Notes: a model not told the origin generated them from the sequence alone. DNA of 64,000 nt from Fomes fomentarius (GCA_022606135.1 JABYQN010000017.1:62001-126000), one strand, 5' to 3'. Positions 1 through 13,310 are shown, counted from the first letter of the stretch. Made by a program: numbers and translations.

Positions 1-1578
1 TCGGACCTCGAGGACGAACACATGTCTGCCACTGCCCCCTGGCACGCAATTTGAATGACTGCATACTGTTACCCAAAAACTCAGATTTGCGACTCAAGCA
101 CAGCGTGGCCGCGCACGTTAGACTTGGTGGCACAATGTGTACATACACTGAGGGTGAGTCTGACGCATGCGTAAAGGCAATGCCTCGTACTTACCTGGTG
201 TCGTCAGTAGGTGCATCCTTTATCGATAGTGTGTGGAGCTCTGTGGAATCCACAGTTGACTTCCGTATACGCTGCTTCATGGTTCAGCGATATCAGCAGT
301 GTAATAAATAGTCCTGGATGATGTCGATGGCTTGTCGAAGCTGTCAGGTTGTACGTGTGAGTAGGGGCCATATGAACAGAGAGAGGTAGTGACCAACGGG
401 TTGCTATGCGTAGTACGTAGACGATTTACGCGATGTCAAACCCGCCTGCGGGAGAAATCATATGGCTTGAACGGAATGCCTTCGGACGACGGGCGGGGTC
501 GAGTTGGAAGGTTAGACTGAGTATGCACAGCTTCGTGCCGGCGAATGCTGCCTCGCTGCCTGACCCGAGAGCTATGTATCGCGTGAACCATGTCCTCCTT
601 TCGCATCCATTCGGATGAGGCCCTATCAGCAGACAGGCATACGGCACTCATGAACAAAAACAATCAGCTTGTTCCGTGCCGGCTTCGGATGGGGGATGGA
701 GAGCACGGCAGCGGGATGCATGATGAGCTCCTTGCCCGCATATCGGAGACTCGGGAGGACGGGCCATGTTCCGTGACTCCGTCGCGTCCCCGACTCGAGG
801 CGAAGACGTTGCCGTTGATTCTCGAGCACTGCCTTCGGATTCAGCCTTTAGTGTGCTTGACGGGGATTTCTGAATGGGAGGGGTGGGGACATCTTGTTGC
901 AATTCGTTGTTCCATACATAGGCGGTGCTGGCTGCAAACTCGTACAAGTCGAAACTTGCACAACGAGCGACCCGTTGAGCTGGAAGTACTTAAGCACTAC
1001 AGGAGACGTACCCGACATGACGTACTTGACGTATAATACCCGGCACACATGCCTGATATGGTCCTTGGCCACACTTCTGTGTGCTGGTTTGGGGATGGAA
1101 AGTCGAAAGCAAGAGATCAGCGGAGCGGCCATTGATAATTAATGCTAGCGTTGATGGTTGCGACCTCTGTGGAGCAAGTAAGACCCGCCAAGCTGGCTCG
1201 GAAAGGCGGCCTGAGTGAGCGCCTGAAGGGATAATTAGCAGTGTCCGGGGTGCCACCCGCCCTCTGCAGAGGGATGTGCGAGGCTGCTCGGTGCGTCGTC
1301 GAGTCTAGAGCGTGCGTGTTCGTCGACAAAGCGAGGGACAGCGGCGTCGGTGGCCGCGGATACCTGCGCGCGAGATAGGCCGATGGGGGATTGGCAAACA
1401 CGAGTAGGGAGCTGCGCGCTGGGCCATGCCCTAGAGGTGTGGAGGGACGCGTGTGAAAAAGTGAAACAGCTTATGGAAGAATAATAGTGAGCCCCGGCGA
1501 CTTTCATTCACCATCGCCCTCTTCATCCCCCTCCCGTCCCGCTCGCCGTCCCCGTCGTCGTCGTCATCGTGAGCGACG
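1..1578. other. upstream region without a recognised gene
   Basis: I see no convincing coding sequence here. Short open frames overlap on both strands and none resembles a known family. The last 100 bases are strongly pyrimidine-rich (about 1505-1570), typical of promoters and 5' leaders in filamentous fungi, and probably form the leader of the histidine kinase gene at 1579. Confidence 0.5.
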
Positions 1579-4500
1579 ATGGCTTCCGCAACACATTCCC
1601 CGCAACATCCCTTCTTCACCCATCTTGTCGCTCTCTTGTCACTCTACGAGCTCGGCCCCTCAGTCCCGACGCCTCTCCCCAAATATGACGGCCCGACAGA
1701 TTGGCAGATCGAGAGCATCCGCCGCTCCCTCAGCGCAATGGCGCGCCGTATGCATACAGCGGAGGAGGCATTGAACGCCATTCGCGCGGCAGAGAAGTGC
1801 GGCCCCGAGTCTAAGAAGAGGCGCAGTGTTGGTGATAGTCCTCCTATATCCAGCTCCGGTTCATCCCTCAGCGACACAACCTACGACTCCAACACATATG
1901 CGAACGGCTTGAACCACTCAGTCTCGCCGTTTTTCACCCCGACCAGCTCCGTCGAGAGCATCCCGGCCACCCTCGACGGGTCCGTCAAGGATGTCGAGAT
2001 GTCCGACAGCACGAGCGAAGGTAGCAGCAGCAGCAGCAGCGAGCCCACCCCCCATGCGCCCGCCCCCGGTAACCTGGCAAACCGCGCACACAACGGCATG
2101 ACCATCAACCTCGACGGCGTCGTCAACCCACTCGACAAGATCCGCCAGTCCGGCGGACACAACACTACCGGCAACGTTTCTTCGGCACCCCCCTCAGTCC
2201 AGGCCGACCATGTGTCGTGCCCCGGTTGTGGCAGGATTATTACGGACACGGCTACGATCTCCAAGATCGTTAGTATGACTTCTGGCGACATCTCCTCTCC
2301 TCTCGTCGTGCCCCCGGGGCCCTTGGCCGCGGCGGCATTCGAAAGCGGCATGAGCGCGGTCGACGAACTCAAGCTATTGAAGACACAGGTTCAGGACGTC
2401 GCACGCGTCTGCAATGCGGTCGCGCGTGGCGACTTGTCGCAGAAAATCACGGTACCCGTGCAGGGTGTGGTCATGATCCAGCTTAAGGACGTCATCAACG
2501 CCATGGTGTGACGATAGACTTTCGCTTACGAGCGCGCCGGCACTGATCGGCACTCGTTCGCTTTTTTCATTTTTTCTTGTAGGTTGACAAACTCGGACAA
2601 TTCGCAAAGGAAGTCACTCGTGTATCTCAGGAGGTCGGCACAGAAGGGTGCGTCTTCCTTACTTTGCGTCATATCCCATTACGCGTCGTGCTCTCTTCCC
2701 CTCTCCATCCCTCCCTCTCCGTTTCTCTTCATTCCTCTCCATTGACCTTTGTCTCACGCGTGCATGTATGCAGCAAATTGGGCGGACAGGCACTCGTTCT
2801 GGACGTTGAAGGCACATGGCGCGAGCTCACTGGCGTTGTCAACAAACTAGCGGCAAACTTGACGAATCAGGTACGGTCTATCGCAAAGGTCACTAAAGCT
2901 GTCGCATTGGGCGATTTGTCCAAACAAATCGAAGTCGACGCTCGCGGCGAAATACTAGAACTCAAGAATACGGTCAACGGCATGGTGGTTCGGCTCAGAG
3001 CATTAGCGGCAGAGGTCACTCGGGTAACTATGGAAGTCGGTTCAAAAGGACAATTAGGCGGACAAGCACACGTACCGGACGTCGAAGGAGTATGGCTAGA
3101 ATTGACGCGCAACGTAAGTCTCTACTTCCTTTGAATGCGATTGCAGATTGACGGATGTATGCGCGTTTGTGCTACAGGTGAATAGGATGTGTTCAAGTTT
3201 GACGGATCAAGTGCGGTCTATCGCCAAGGTCACGACTGCTGTCGCTCGCGGTGACTTGACCCAGAAGATCGATATCGAAGTCGAGGGCGAGATGCTCACA
3301 TTGAAGCGCACTGTCAACTCCATGGTGGACCAGTTGAGCGCCTTCGCATCCGAGGTCACGCGTGTTGCATTGGAAGTCGGTACGCAGGGTATACTCGGTG
3401 GACAGGCCCGCGTCGAGGGTGTCCAAGGCACTTGGGCGGACTTGACCAGGAATGTCAACGTACGTCATCGGTCCACTCCATATATCCACACATCTCTCCA
3501 CATCATCATTGTTGCCTCCGATCTCTCGAGATGTGCTGACATATCTGCGTGGATGCGCAGAAAATGGCTGTGAATCTGACGGACCAGGTGCGGTCTATCT
3601 CGGAGGTCACGAAGGCCGTCGCGAATGGAGACTTGAGCCGGACGGTCAACGTCGACGTGCAGGGTGAGATGCTCGACTTGAAAACGACTGTGAACCAGAT
3701 GGTGGCTCGGCTCTCGACCTTGGCAAGTGAGGTTACGCGAGTGTCCTTGGAGGTCGGAACCGAGGGTATCATGGGCGGTCAGGCATCCGTGCCGGACGTC
3801 CAGGGTGTATGGAAGGTGCGTTGCCATCGCCAAATAGAGCGCCGTCTCGCAAACAAAGCGAGCTTATGTGGGGCGCTGGCAACAGGGCTTGACGGACAAC
3901 GTGAACTTGATGGCGATGAACTTGACGAACCAAGTACGGTCCATTGCCGAGGTCACGAAGGCTGTTGCGGGTGGAGACTTGACGAAGCGGATCACGGTCG
4001 ACGTGCGCGGAGAGATGCTGGACTTGAAAGAGACCGTGAACGGCATGACGGAGAGTTTGAGCCTCTTCGCCGATGAGGTGACGCGTGTCGCGAAGGAGGT
4101 TGGTACCGAGGGTTTGTTGGGCGGCCAGGCGCAGGTCAGCAACGTCGGTGGCACCTGGAAGGACTTGACGGATAACGTGAACGTTATGGCTGCGAATGTA
4201 CGTACCCCTTCCTTTCCATCTGATCATGCAAAAACTCTAACATCCGTCTGGCTCACAGTTGACATTACAAGTGCGAACCATCGCATTAGCTACGGTAAGC
4301 ATACATATGCCCCAACGTACATTGATAAAGGGGCAGAGGCTCACACATCTGCTGGTTCGCAGCGCGCGGTGGCAAAGGGCGACTTGACGCAGAAAGTCAC
4401 GGGCGTCCCAGTTTCTGGAGAGATCCTCGATCTCGTCAATACCATTAACAGTATGATCGACCAGTTGGCCATCTTCGCCGCCGAAGTCAAGAAGGTCGCG

Positions 4501-7081
4501 CGCGAGGTCGGTACCGAAGGAAAGCTGGGTGGACAGGCCGAGGTCGGCAACGTCGAGGGTATCTGGCAGGAGATCACGTAAGTCTCCGACCTTCCCTGCA
4601 GACGTCGTCTTCCCACAGGCCGATCCCGAGGTTTGTGTGGTGCACGGCGCTGACGAATGATGTGTTTGTGTTATGCAGGATGTCGGTGAATACCATGGCG
4701 AGCAACTTGACGACGCAAGTGAGGGGTTTCGCGCAGATCTCGGCGGCGGCCATGGACGGTGACTTCAGTCGGTTCATAACCGTCGAGGCGAGCGGCGAGA
4801 TGGACTCGTTGAAGACGCAGATCAACCAGATGGTGTCGAATTTGCGCGACAGTATCCAGAAGAACACCGCTGCGAGGGAGGCGGCCGAGTTGGCTAACAG
4901 GAGCAAATCGGAGTTCTTGGCTAACATGTCCCACGAAATTCGGTATGCGGCCTCCTGAGAAGGAGAGTGTCAGGTGAATGTTATGCTGATATGGCGGTTT
5001 TCCAGAACGCCGATGAACGGTATCATTGGTATGACGGAGCTCACGCTGGACAGCGACTTGAATCGGTCGCAGCGCGAGAACTTGCTCTTGGTCCACAGCT
5101 TGGCCCGGTCATTACTGTTGATCATCGATGACATTTTGGATATCTCGAAGAGTGCGTCCTCTATTCTCTGGTGGACGGGCATGTACTAACAAGTGACTAT
5201 GTACTGTAGTCGAAGCCGGTAGGATGACGATGGAACAGGTCTCGTACTCCATTCGACAGACCGTCTTCGGTATCCTCAAGACCTTAGTCGTGCGGGCTTC
5301 GCAGAACCAGCTCGACCTCACATACGATGTCGATCCCGATATCCCAGACCAACTTATTGGTGACTCGCTCAGGTTACGTCAGGTTATCACCAACTTGGTT
5401 GGAAACGCTATCAAGTTCACGCCGTCGAAGGTCACCCGGAAGGGTCATGTTGCGCTCAGCTGCAGGTTGCTCGCGAAGGACGACCAGCACGTCACGTTGG
5501 AGTTCTGCGTGTCCGACACGGGTATAGGTATCGCTAAGGACAAGCTGACCATGATCTTCGACACCTTCTGCCAGGCAGACGGCTCTACGACTCGTGTACG
5601 CTCTGCACTATATATCCAGGTCTTCGCCCCTTACTGACACGATCTCCCTTTCTAGGAATACGGTGGTACTGGTCTCGGTTTATCCATCTCGAAGCGCCTT
5701 GTCACCCTCATGATGGGTAACATGTGGGTGGAGTCCGAGGTCGCCAACGGTTCCAAGTTCTTCTTCACCATTACGTCGCAAATCAGCCCGCTCTCGATGG
5801 AGGCGACGCTCGCCAAGATGCAGCCGTTCCAGAAGCGGAGCATCCTGTTTGTGGATACCCTCTTCGACCGCACAGGGGTCGTGCAACGCGTGCTCGAGCT
5901 CGGACTCAGGCCGTACGTTGTGCACTCTGTCGCCGAAGTCGCGGACAAGACGACATGCCCGCACATCGATACCATTGTCGTCGACTCGCTCAGCGTGGTA
6001 TGTGTCTTCCCTTACTTACATGAAGTCTGGTCAGGGGTGGGGCAGCGGACGTGTGGCTGACCTTGTTGTGATGTGACAGACCGAGAACTTGCGTGAGCAT
6101 GAGCACCTGAGGTATATCCCTATCGTGCTCCTATCACCAGTGCGTACTCCTGTCGCTTGGTGCTTTGGACTGCGTGTCTCACCGCTTCACCCTGCCTCTA
6201 GGAGTCATGTCCTCGCTTGAACCGTAAGTACAGACTTGTGGCGCTTCGCACGGAGGAACATGCTGCTCACTCGTGCTATAGTCAAATGGTGTCTGGATAA
6301 CGGCATTTCCTCGCAAATAACGACGCCAGTGACCGAGCAGGACCTCGCCTCCGCGCTGATCTCGGCACTAGAGTCGAACACGGTCACCCCGGTTGTGGCC
6401 GAGAACGACGTGCCGTACGACATCCTGATCGCCGAGGACAACCTGGTGAACCAGAAGCTCGCAGTGAAGATCCTCGAGAAGTACGGCCACCAGGTCGAGA
6501 TCGCCGAGAACGGCCAGCTGGCCGTGGATGCGTTCAAGGCGAGGGTGCAGAGGAATCGGCCGTTCGATGTCATTCTCGTAAGTCCAGGCTTATCCCGTTC
6601 TGGCTGTTCGTCGGAGTACTGATTGAGGTGCCCTACGTCCACTTTACTCACCAGATGGATGTGTCGATGCCGTTCATGGGCGGTATGGAGGCCACCGAGC
6701 TCATTCGTACGTACGAACAGACGCATGGTCTAGAGCCGACGCCCATCATCGCGTTAACGGCGCACGCAAGTACGTTTTCTCAGTTGATGTTCCAGTTGTA
6801 TACTGTTGCTGATCCTCTGATCGTCTTGTAGTGATCGGTGACCGTGAGAGGTGTTTGCAGGCCGGTATGGACGATCACATCACGAGTGAGTGCACTCACA
6901 ATGGAGGGTGACCAGGGTACCTGACTGTCTCCTGTCTTTCTTTGCAGAGCCGCTGCGGAGGAGCGACCTCATGAACTCGATTAACAAGCTTGCGGGTGAG
7001 AGGAAGATGGCGCTGGCGCGAAGCCGTGTGCCGCATCGATCGACATTCCCCATGCAGAGCCTCCTGCGCGAGTTCCGGTGA
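1579..7081 (+). CDS. NIK1: group III hybrid histidine kinase (Nik1/Os-1 type), 18 exons
   Basis: This is the cytosolic hybrid histidine kinase that fungi use in osmotic signalling to the HOG MAP kinase pathway, and the family targeted by phenylpyrrole and dicarboximide fungicides. Phase-consistent exons are 1579-2505, 2583-2647, 2774-3113, 3178-3459, 3561-3815, 3886-4197, 4259-4294, 4363-4577, 4679-4942, 5006-5151, 5210-5595, 5656-5997, 6080-6139, 6202-6223, 6282-6577, 6655-6769, 6832-6885 and 6948-7081, giving 1,416 residues. In order: a serine-rich N-terminus, seven HAMP units of about 92 residues (GDL(S/T) cores), an H-box [15 protein letters not shown] with the phospho-accepting His near residue 896, an ATPase domain ([19 protein letters not shown]), a degenerate receiver-like stretch, then a true receiver with IAEDN and MDVSMP (Asp near 1318) and a closing K in exon 18. 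There is no transmembrane segment, as expected. One HAMP is split by a 36-nt microexon. Family identity is secure. Confidence 0.95.
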
Positions 7082-7677
7082 CGTTGACGTCCCCAGTTCC
7101 GCCCGTCTTGCATCTCCTTCCCCTTGCCATACATGTTTTACTGCATCTGCCGTCTGATTTCATTGTGCATGTATTACCATCCATCTGCTGCTCCTCTCTC
7201 TCTCTATGTTTCTGTCTACGTCTCCTCTCTCATATCTCTCTCGCTCATGATTAGTACCCTCTGAAGCATCTTCACGTCGTTTATCAGCATCTGCTTGTAT
7301 TCTTTCCATCCCCAGCCCCCGGCGCATCACACAGTACGCGCGCCCTGCACAACCCCGCACACGCCCCTACTTATGTTAATGTCCATCGTACACGTTCGTG
7401 GACTCACCTCGGAATGGGTCCTATGTAAATTCCAGACACTAGTTAGTCCTAGTTCGCTATAGCAATTGTAGGCTTTACCCACCCAATATCTGCGCCGTGC
7501 GCCATTGCCAGTCTGCAGAGAATGGAAGGATGTTGGCGCCCGTGCGTCACCGTTTGGACGCCTCTTGAGTCCTCCCGCAACGACCACGACCATCTCCATC
7601 TCCATACGAAGCAATAGCTAACTTATTCTTCTCGATACCCACTACTTTGCATGAGATAACAACTCAGGATAGACTGA
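7082..7677. other. intergenic, probable 3' UTR of the kinase gene and GPI8 promoter
   Basis: No gene is visible. The first part is a CT-rich stretch with runs of tctctc (about 7190-7250), consistent with a 3' UTR. The rest leads into the GPI8 start without an obvious TATA box. Confidence 0.4.
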
Positions 7678-9247
7678 ATGCTCGACCTTCTCAGGCTTCC
7701 TCAACTACTGCTGGTGCTATGTCTCGCGTTCGCGACGAGGACACAAGCGGAACCCGTCGCGGAGTTCTTTGGTAGACATGGCTCGGCGCATACGAACAAT
7801 TGGGCAGTGCTGGTGTGCGCGTCGAGGTATTGGTTCAACTATAGGGTTCGTCTTGCCACTTTTCAGGTTGTCCGTCATGAGTATGCGGAGGGAGAGCTGA
7901 TCGGGGACGCGTAACAGCATATGGCCAATGCGCTGGGGATGTACCGCACGGTCAAACGACTCGGGATACCCGACTCCAACATCATCTTGATGCTCGCGGA
8001 CGACGCGGCGTGCAACTCGCGCAACAAGTTCCCCGGGTGTGTGTATGCGAATCCCGGGCGGGGGTTGGATCTGTATGGAGACAATATCGAGGTGGACTAT
8101 AGGGGGAACGAGGTCACCGTGGAGAACTTTTTGAGGGTTCTTACTGGTACGTTCGAGCAGTCTCTTGAGATGCTGTGTTGGTTGTGTGCCCAACTGGAAG
8201 AATTGGTTTTGGTTCTTGTGTTTTGGTGGTGCAGGACGTGTGGAGCCCTCCGTGCCGCGTTCGAAGCGGCTGCTGACGGACGACCGCTCGAATGTGTTCA
8301 TCTTCATGACTGGACATGGTGGGAACGAGTTCCTCAAGTTCCAGGACAACGAGGAGATCAGTGCGTTTGATATCGCGGACGCTGTCGCGCAGATGTGGGA
8401 GAAGAAACGGTGCGTGCGTCGTCGGTATGCGCCGTGGTCCCGAGGCTGTTCCTGACCTTGTACTGTGTACTGTGTCTGTGTCGAGCGAACAGGTACAACG
8501 AGCTGTTCTTCATGATCGACACGTGTCAGGCGAATACGATGTACTCGAAGTTCTACTCCCCGAACGTGCTCGCGACTGGCTCATCCGTCATACATGAGAA
8601 CTCCTACTCCGTGAGTGAGCCGCGTTGTCGTTGTATCCGCTTTCTAACTAGTCTCATCGCATTCCGGCGTCCGTTGTAGTATGAGAACGACTATGACGTC
8701 GGTGTGGCCGTCATCGACAGCTACACGCACTTTATCCTCGAGTTCTTGGAAGGGATCAACAAGACCAGTCAGACCACCATGGAGGACCTCGTACGTCCCC
8801 TTGTCATCTGTCCATCTGGCATCCTGACTGAAGGAACGCGCACAGTTCAACATCTACGACCCAGTCAAGATTCGGTCGCACCCCGGCGTCCGCTCCGACC
8901 TCTTCCGCCGACCCGTGCGCGACGCCCTCGTCACCGACTTCTTTGGGGGCGTGTCGCAAGCGGAAGTCTTGCCCCCGCTGCACTCACCGCGTCCCCAGAC
9001 GACACCTCCAGAGCCTGTCGCGGCCGCGCCCTCCGAGTCGGACACGCCAGCGTTCGGCACGCCGGAGGCCGACCCAGCAGACGTGCTCGGGTCGATTGGG
9101 GACGTAGACGCGCAGGTCTTCTTTTCTGCGCTGCAGGACGGGACGAGGTCGGAGATGGGTGGACGTTGGGAGAGGAAGTTGAGGGCTTGGGCGTCGAGCG
9201 TCGGTGTACTTGTCGTAGCGGGCTGGGTCGCTTCGCGGCGCAAATAG
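7678..9247 (+). CDS. GPI8: GPI8/PIG-K, catalytic subunit of GPI transamidase
   Basis: GPI8 is the cysteine protease (family C13, legumain-like) of the ER-membrane GPI transamidase; it cleaves the C-terminal signal of precursor proteins and transfers them to glycosylphosphatidylinositol. Exons 7678-7845, 7918-8146, 8235-8409, 8493-8610, 8680-8790 and 8846-9247 join in phase to 400 residues, the usual length. The N-terminus is a hydrophobic signal peptide ([21 protein letters not shown]), followed by [18 protein letters not shown]. The catalytic His is in FMTGHGG and the Cys in MIDTCQA. The C-terminal tail ends in a short hydrophobic helix and a basic SRRK, fitting a single ER-membrane anchor. 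The tail between the protease domain and the helix is Pro/Ala-rich and less conserved. A housekeeping gene with no sign of damage. Confidence 0.95.
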
Positions 9248-10181
9248 ATGTCGACCGTGACTGGGGCTTTGGCAGCTTCGACGTTGGTATACCAGTTGAG
9301 CTTGCCCTTTGGTCGGTTGCTCGGTGAAGGTGCGTGGGGTACTTACTGAAGACGTAATGTTGCTCAGCTACTGTATACGCGTTGACTCTGGACTTTTTCG
9401 TCAGCGAATACCGTTCCTACCGGTGCTCAGGTGTCAGGCCCAGGATGATGGCGTACAATCAGTATTGGGCTACATCAGTGTGCAGGCATGTTTCTCGTAT
9501 CTGTCTACATAGTGTTCAAGTTGACGGCCCAGACGCCTTGGCTCTAGGACCGTGGAGGTTTGGAACGTTATCTGAGGGGCCTTATGAACCTGACAAACGG
9601 TACAAGGAATAAGGAATTTTTGTAGGAGGTTCCGCATGCAAGGATACTATCATATGACGGCGGGAAGACATAAAGAGGAGGAACTGCCTTCAAGTAGGGG
9701 AGCAAGCGCGCGGCGTGCCCCCAATGGTAATCTAGACGCCGAAGGCATTGGAACAGTTCAACTTGAACTTGAACATCAATTTGAATTTGAATTGAACCAT
9801 TTTCCCTTGCCTTCAACGAGTCCTTGCTTCTCTATTCCCTTTCTTCCCCGTGATTTTGGATCAGCGTCGATGATTACACCGCGGACTCAAACGGTCTGTA
9901 TGGCGTCGAATAGACTTCACAAAGCGATGAAATGCAAGTCCCCGTCTAAGCTGGCACCCGCCTACTAAACTTTCGCTCCCCAGCAAGGTGAATTTCCAGA
10001 GCTAGTATGGGACGCTTACGCCTCTAGATATTATGCCTGGAAGGGCACGCACCCTACCCTTCACGCGGCCTGCTTTTGGGTTGTAGCGGCCTCTTATATG
10101 CCATCTAGTGGGGGTTGTGGAGACCGCTGAAAGGGTCTATCAGGTGCGGTGTCACTATCGATTCATACATAAATGTCATGG
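9248..10181. other. intergenic region with a short TTGAA-type simple repeat
   Basis: I see no gene. The most regular part is at about 9757-9797, where ttgaac and tttgaa words follow one another in a short AT-rich simple repeat. The rest is unremarkable. Confidence 0.45.
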
Positions 10182-11678
10182 CTATGACCTATCAATACCG
10201 GTCTTCAAGACGACCTTCGGCTTGGTCAAAACCGTTGTCATGACCTCTCCCTCCTCCTTCCCTCGTCCAACCTTCTTCTCCATGATCAATCCAAGGTGGG
10301 TGGTACAGAGGACGCGACCCTTTCTGATGGAAGAGTAGGGCGACCTCTTGCTCTCCAAACGCTCATCTTCCATACGGGAAAAGTCGAAGATCGCGTCCGG
10401 CTCTTCGGTGTAGACCACGAAGTCGCGCGATATGATGCGCTCACCGGCCGTCCACTGGAACTGCAACGCGAGGCTCACAATCTCATGGAGATCCGTCGCA
10501 AATCCCTCTCCTATGGTTTCCGAAATAATCTCGGACGTTCCTGCCACCCCGCAGATGACAAGGACGTCCGCGACGATCCCGGAGATCGACTTGAAGAGGC
10601 GCTGCGTCTGCGTCTCGCCGGTGTCGAGCAGTGCCTTGACGTGCGCACGGGTCAGGGCCCTCCATCTACCAGCAACGGACTGGGGCTCTGTAGGGAGTCA
10701 GTACGAGCTACGAACATGACGTTTGGCGTGCGTACCTCGTTCTCGCATCTGCAAGTACAATCCCTCAAGGAGTCCTCGCGGATCTATGACGCCGAGCTCC
10801 CAACTCGTGGCCAGCCACCGCGCGTACATGATCATTCCCGCCTGGAGAGCAGTCTGGACGAGCGTGGTACTGCGCGTATGGTCCGTGGTACGCAGCAAGG
10901 ATAGGAGGTGGGGCGAAAGCCAGCTGTAGTGCTCGATCCTCCGCACTGCCTTCTCCATTGACGCAGCGTCCTTGACGCTCTCGAAGCGGAACTGGGAGGC
11001 GGAGGCGATGGCGGCAGCTGTCTTGGCGACCTGCGCGTTCAAGGTGTCCACTAGGTGCATGATCTCGTCGTCGGTGATCTCGTCGTTCTTCAAAAAGACC
11101 TGTGCCGCCCGAAGCTCGTTTGTCCGTGTCTCCAAGAGGTCGATCGAGGTCCGTCGCTCCCTCTCCGAATGTGCGTGTGCCTGCTCGAGCTCCGAGGCTC
11201 TCATCTCGCTCTGCTTCACCTCCTCTTCGAGCTGCGCGACGCGCTCCTTGAGGTGCTTCGCTTCCGCAGCCGCCCCCTCATACAATTCCCACCCTTTGTG
11301 CGCGGTCTCCTGTTCGTGCTCGCGCTTCTTCTGCAACTCTTTGACCTGATGTGGGAGGGAGTCGAGCTGCGTGAGGCGCGTCTTGAGCTGGTCGTTCTCC
11401 GCTACTACCGCCTCGTATTCTGCGTTCTGCTTCTCCCTCATCTCCTGCTCCCGCGCCAGTTGTCTCTGAAGCTCGTCCATCCGGGCCGCTGCTTCCTGCT
11501 GCTCCGCCGGGGTGAGCGGGAGCGCTTTGCCGCCCGGCGCGGGATCCGACTCGACCTCTATACTCGCGCCGGTAGGACCTTTCGTCTTCCCCCGCTTGCG
11601 GTGGTGCTTTCGAAGCCAGACGTTGAGAACGGAGGTCAACTCCGAGAGATGGAGCGGCGGACGGTGGGGCAGATTCAT
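10182..11678 (-). CDS. coiled-coil family protein, member 1 (uncharacterised)
   Basis: I do not recognise this family by name. Two exons (11678-10736 and 10687-10182; intron 48 nt) encode about 482 residues. The start at 11678 (MNLPHRPPLHLSELTSVL) is preferred because an in-frame upstream open stretch lies beyond a TATATATA box (about 11740-11750, minus sense). Residues about 50-190 form a charged coiled coil rich in E, K, R and Q. A globular C-terminal half follows, shared with the genes at 39.2, 55.4, 57.9 and 62.9 kb: an LNAQV-type helix, LVQTALQAGMIMYARWLA, then after the conserved intron EPQSVAGRWRAL, DVLVICGVAGT, LALQFQWTAGERIISRDF, VLCTTHLGL and KPKVVL. It is the most divergent full-length member and lacks the acidic tail exons of the three large ones. 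No catalytic motif or membrane helix is visible. Confidence 0.75.
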
Positions 11679-12600
11679 GGTGCGAGAGTCTCTGGTTCGT
11701 AGTGCGGTGAGCCTGAGCGTACCACCACTGGGGTGTACACATATATATATGTAGGAAGCCTCCCGTTCTCCTTGCTGCATGGCTGCGAGCTCATATGTGC
11801 GAGTCTAGCTCGATTTCACGTTCGTCGATTGTCTATTGCTGGACTTGCACACGGTGCTGTAATACACGCAACTGCGAGGCCGCCGCCACGTGTTTGTCAT
11901 TCCGGGTCCCTATAAAGCATGCGATTGGTGAAATCTAGGGGGGATATGGCCGCCAAATTCCCCTTACCCCTCAGCGTTCAACACACGCAGCGCAGTGCCC
12001 TTACCAGATGGTCTTCCGGGACCAGTGCCTATGAAGGCGTGCAGACGAATGCGGAAGTTCTGCCATATGTGATATGAGTGCGACACACAAAGAGAACCGA
12101 AGCGAGAAACCTACCCCACCGTTACTATTACCTCTTAGTCGTCGTCTAGCGTCACGTTTCCCTGCGATTTTGGGAAGATGTCTTCTTGAAGATCTGCTCT
12201 ATTTCCGCGACCTCCTCTGCCGAGCGCGCCTCGCATTCTTCAATTACGCGGTAGACATGGTACCGTCCAGAGATCCCCAGTCGAGAATTGTGAGGGCGTC
12301 GAAGCTGTTTTATTCCGTCGTCCGGCCATGGAAGTCGTGATGAGTGGGCAAGATGTCGATGCACACTGTGCGCAACGTTGCCCTGGAGGTTAGGGAGAGC
12401 AGATTGACCCTCGCCGCGCGGAAAGGCAATTTGGACTGATGGAATGTGGACTGTTGCACGGTCCACCTCTGTCTCGAAAACCTCGAGGGAGGTTCAAGTT
12501 CGTGCACTTGCAAGTCTTCAGCGCTTCAGCTCTTGCTGATGGCACCCTCCGGGAATGATGCGCGTCTATCTAATGATTATATAATGTAGTACTTATCTCA
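11679..12600. other. promoter region and intergenic DNA
   Basis: The segment holds a TATATATA stretch at about 11740-11750 that suits the minus-strand coiled-coil gene. Beyond that I see only short overlapping open frames with no family resemblance. Confidence 0.4.
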
Positions 12601-12619
12601 ATCTACTGATAACCGCCAC

Positions 12620-13310
12620 TCCATCACCCCCCAAGTCCAGATTTCCGGACCCGCCCACGCTGGACGAATTCTTTTCTCTTGATACGGCTGAAACAGCCGA
12701 AACAGATGCAGACATATGTCGAGACATCACCCTCCTCTCTGCACTGTTGAAGGATCATCGCTCTGGCAAATCAACGGTCTTGGACGCTAAGCAGGCTGGT
12801 CACTCTGACTCCGAATTATGGTCTCACATATCGTATGTTCTCGTACCCGGCACTTCCCAAGATTTGTATGGCAACAAAGTCCGACTCATCGCGGTCGTGG
12901 GTCGGATCGAACCGGGATTCATCGCTGCGACAGTCGTTGCCCCGAATAGCTCCTCCAGTGCTATAAAACGCGAGAATCCGATTCAGGTGGTCGCAATGCG
13001 TCAGTTCAAAGTCGTAGTAGATATGTTGAACAATCCGACAACGTTACCGTCAGTGATCTTTATCGTGGTACTGGTTCCTCTACTAATACAATGCTGATGT
13101 GATATACAGTGACGACGTGCCCTTCGAACGTTCATCTTTGCGATGTCACATGTCCATCCTTTCGTTTCTATTGTTTAACTAGGATGGGCGACCTTCAACT
13201 CAGGAGATGCAGTGAAGAGCTTGAACAGGTGGCAACGGCTGAAAGAGCACCATGCGCTCGAGACGGTCGAGCGAGATTTGAGCGAGGATGTGCTTCGTCT
13301 CGTTACATGA
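12620..13310 (+). CDS. orphan gene, possible multi-exon remnant
   Basis: An open stretch at about 12620-13050 reads PDPPTLDEFFSLD, then DITLLSALLKDHRSGKST, SYVLVPGTSQDLYGNK and QFKVVVDMLNNPTTLP. It ends at a plausible GT donor; after a tacag acceptor near 13110 it may continue as DDVPFERSSLRCHM and, past a very short gap, WATFNSGDAVKSLNRW to a stop at 13310. The composition looks coding, but there is no in-frame ATG at the 5' end before a stop near 12580, and the second proposed intron is only about 31 nt. It could be a gene with an unseen first exon or a decayed copy. I cannot assign a family. Confidence 0.35.

Noticed and set aside
590..1036. 148-codon open frame upstream of the histidine kinase gene
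   Set aside because: It overlaps similar-sized frames on both strands, has no family resemblance and no supporting splice or promoter signal.
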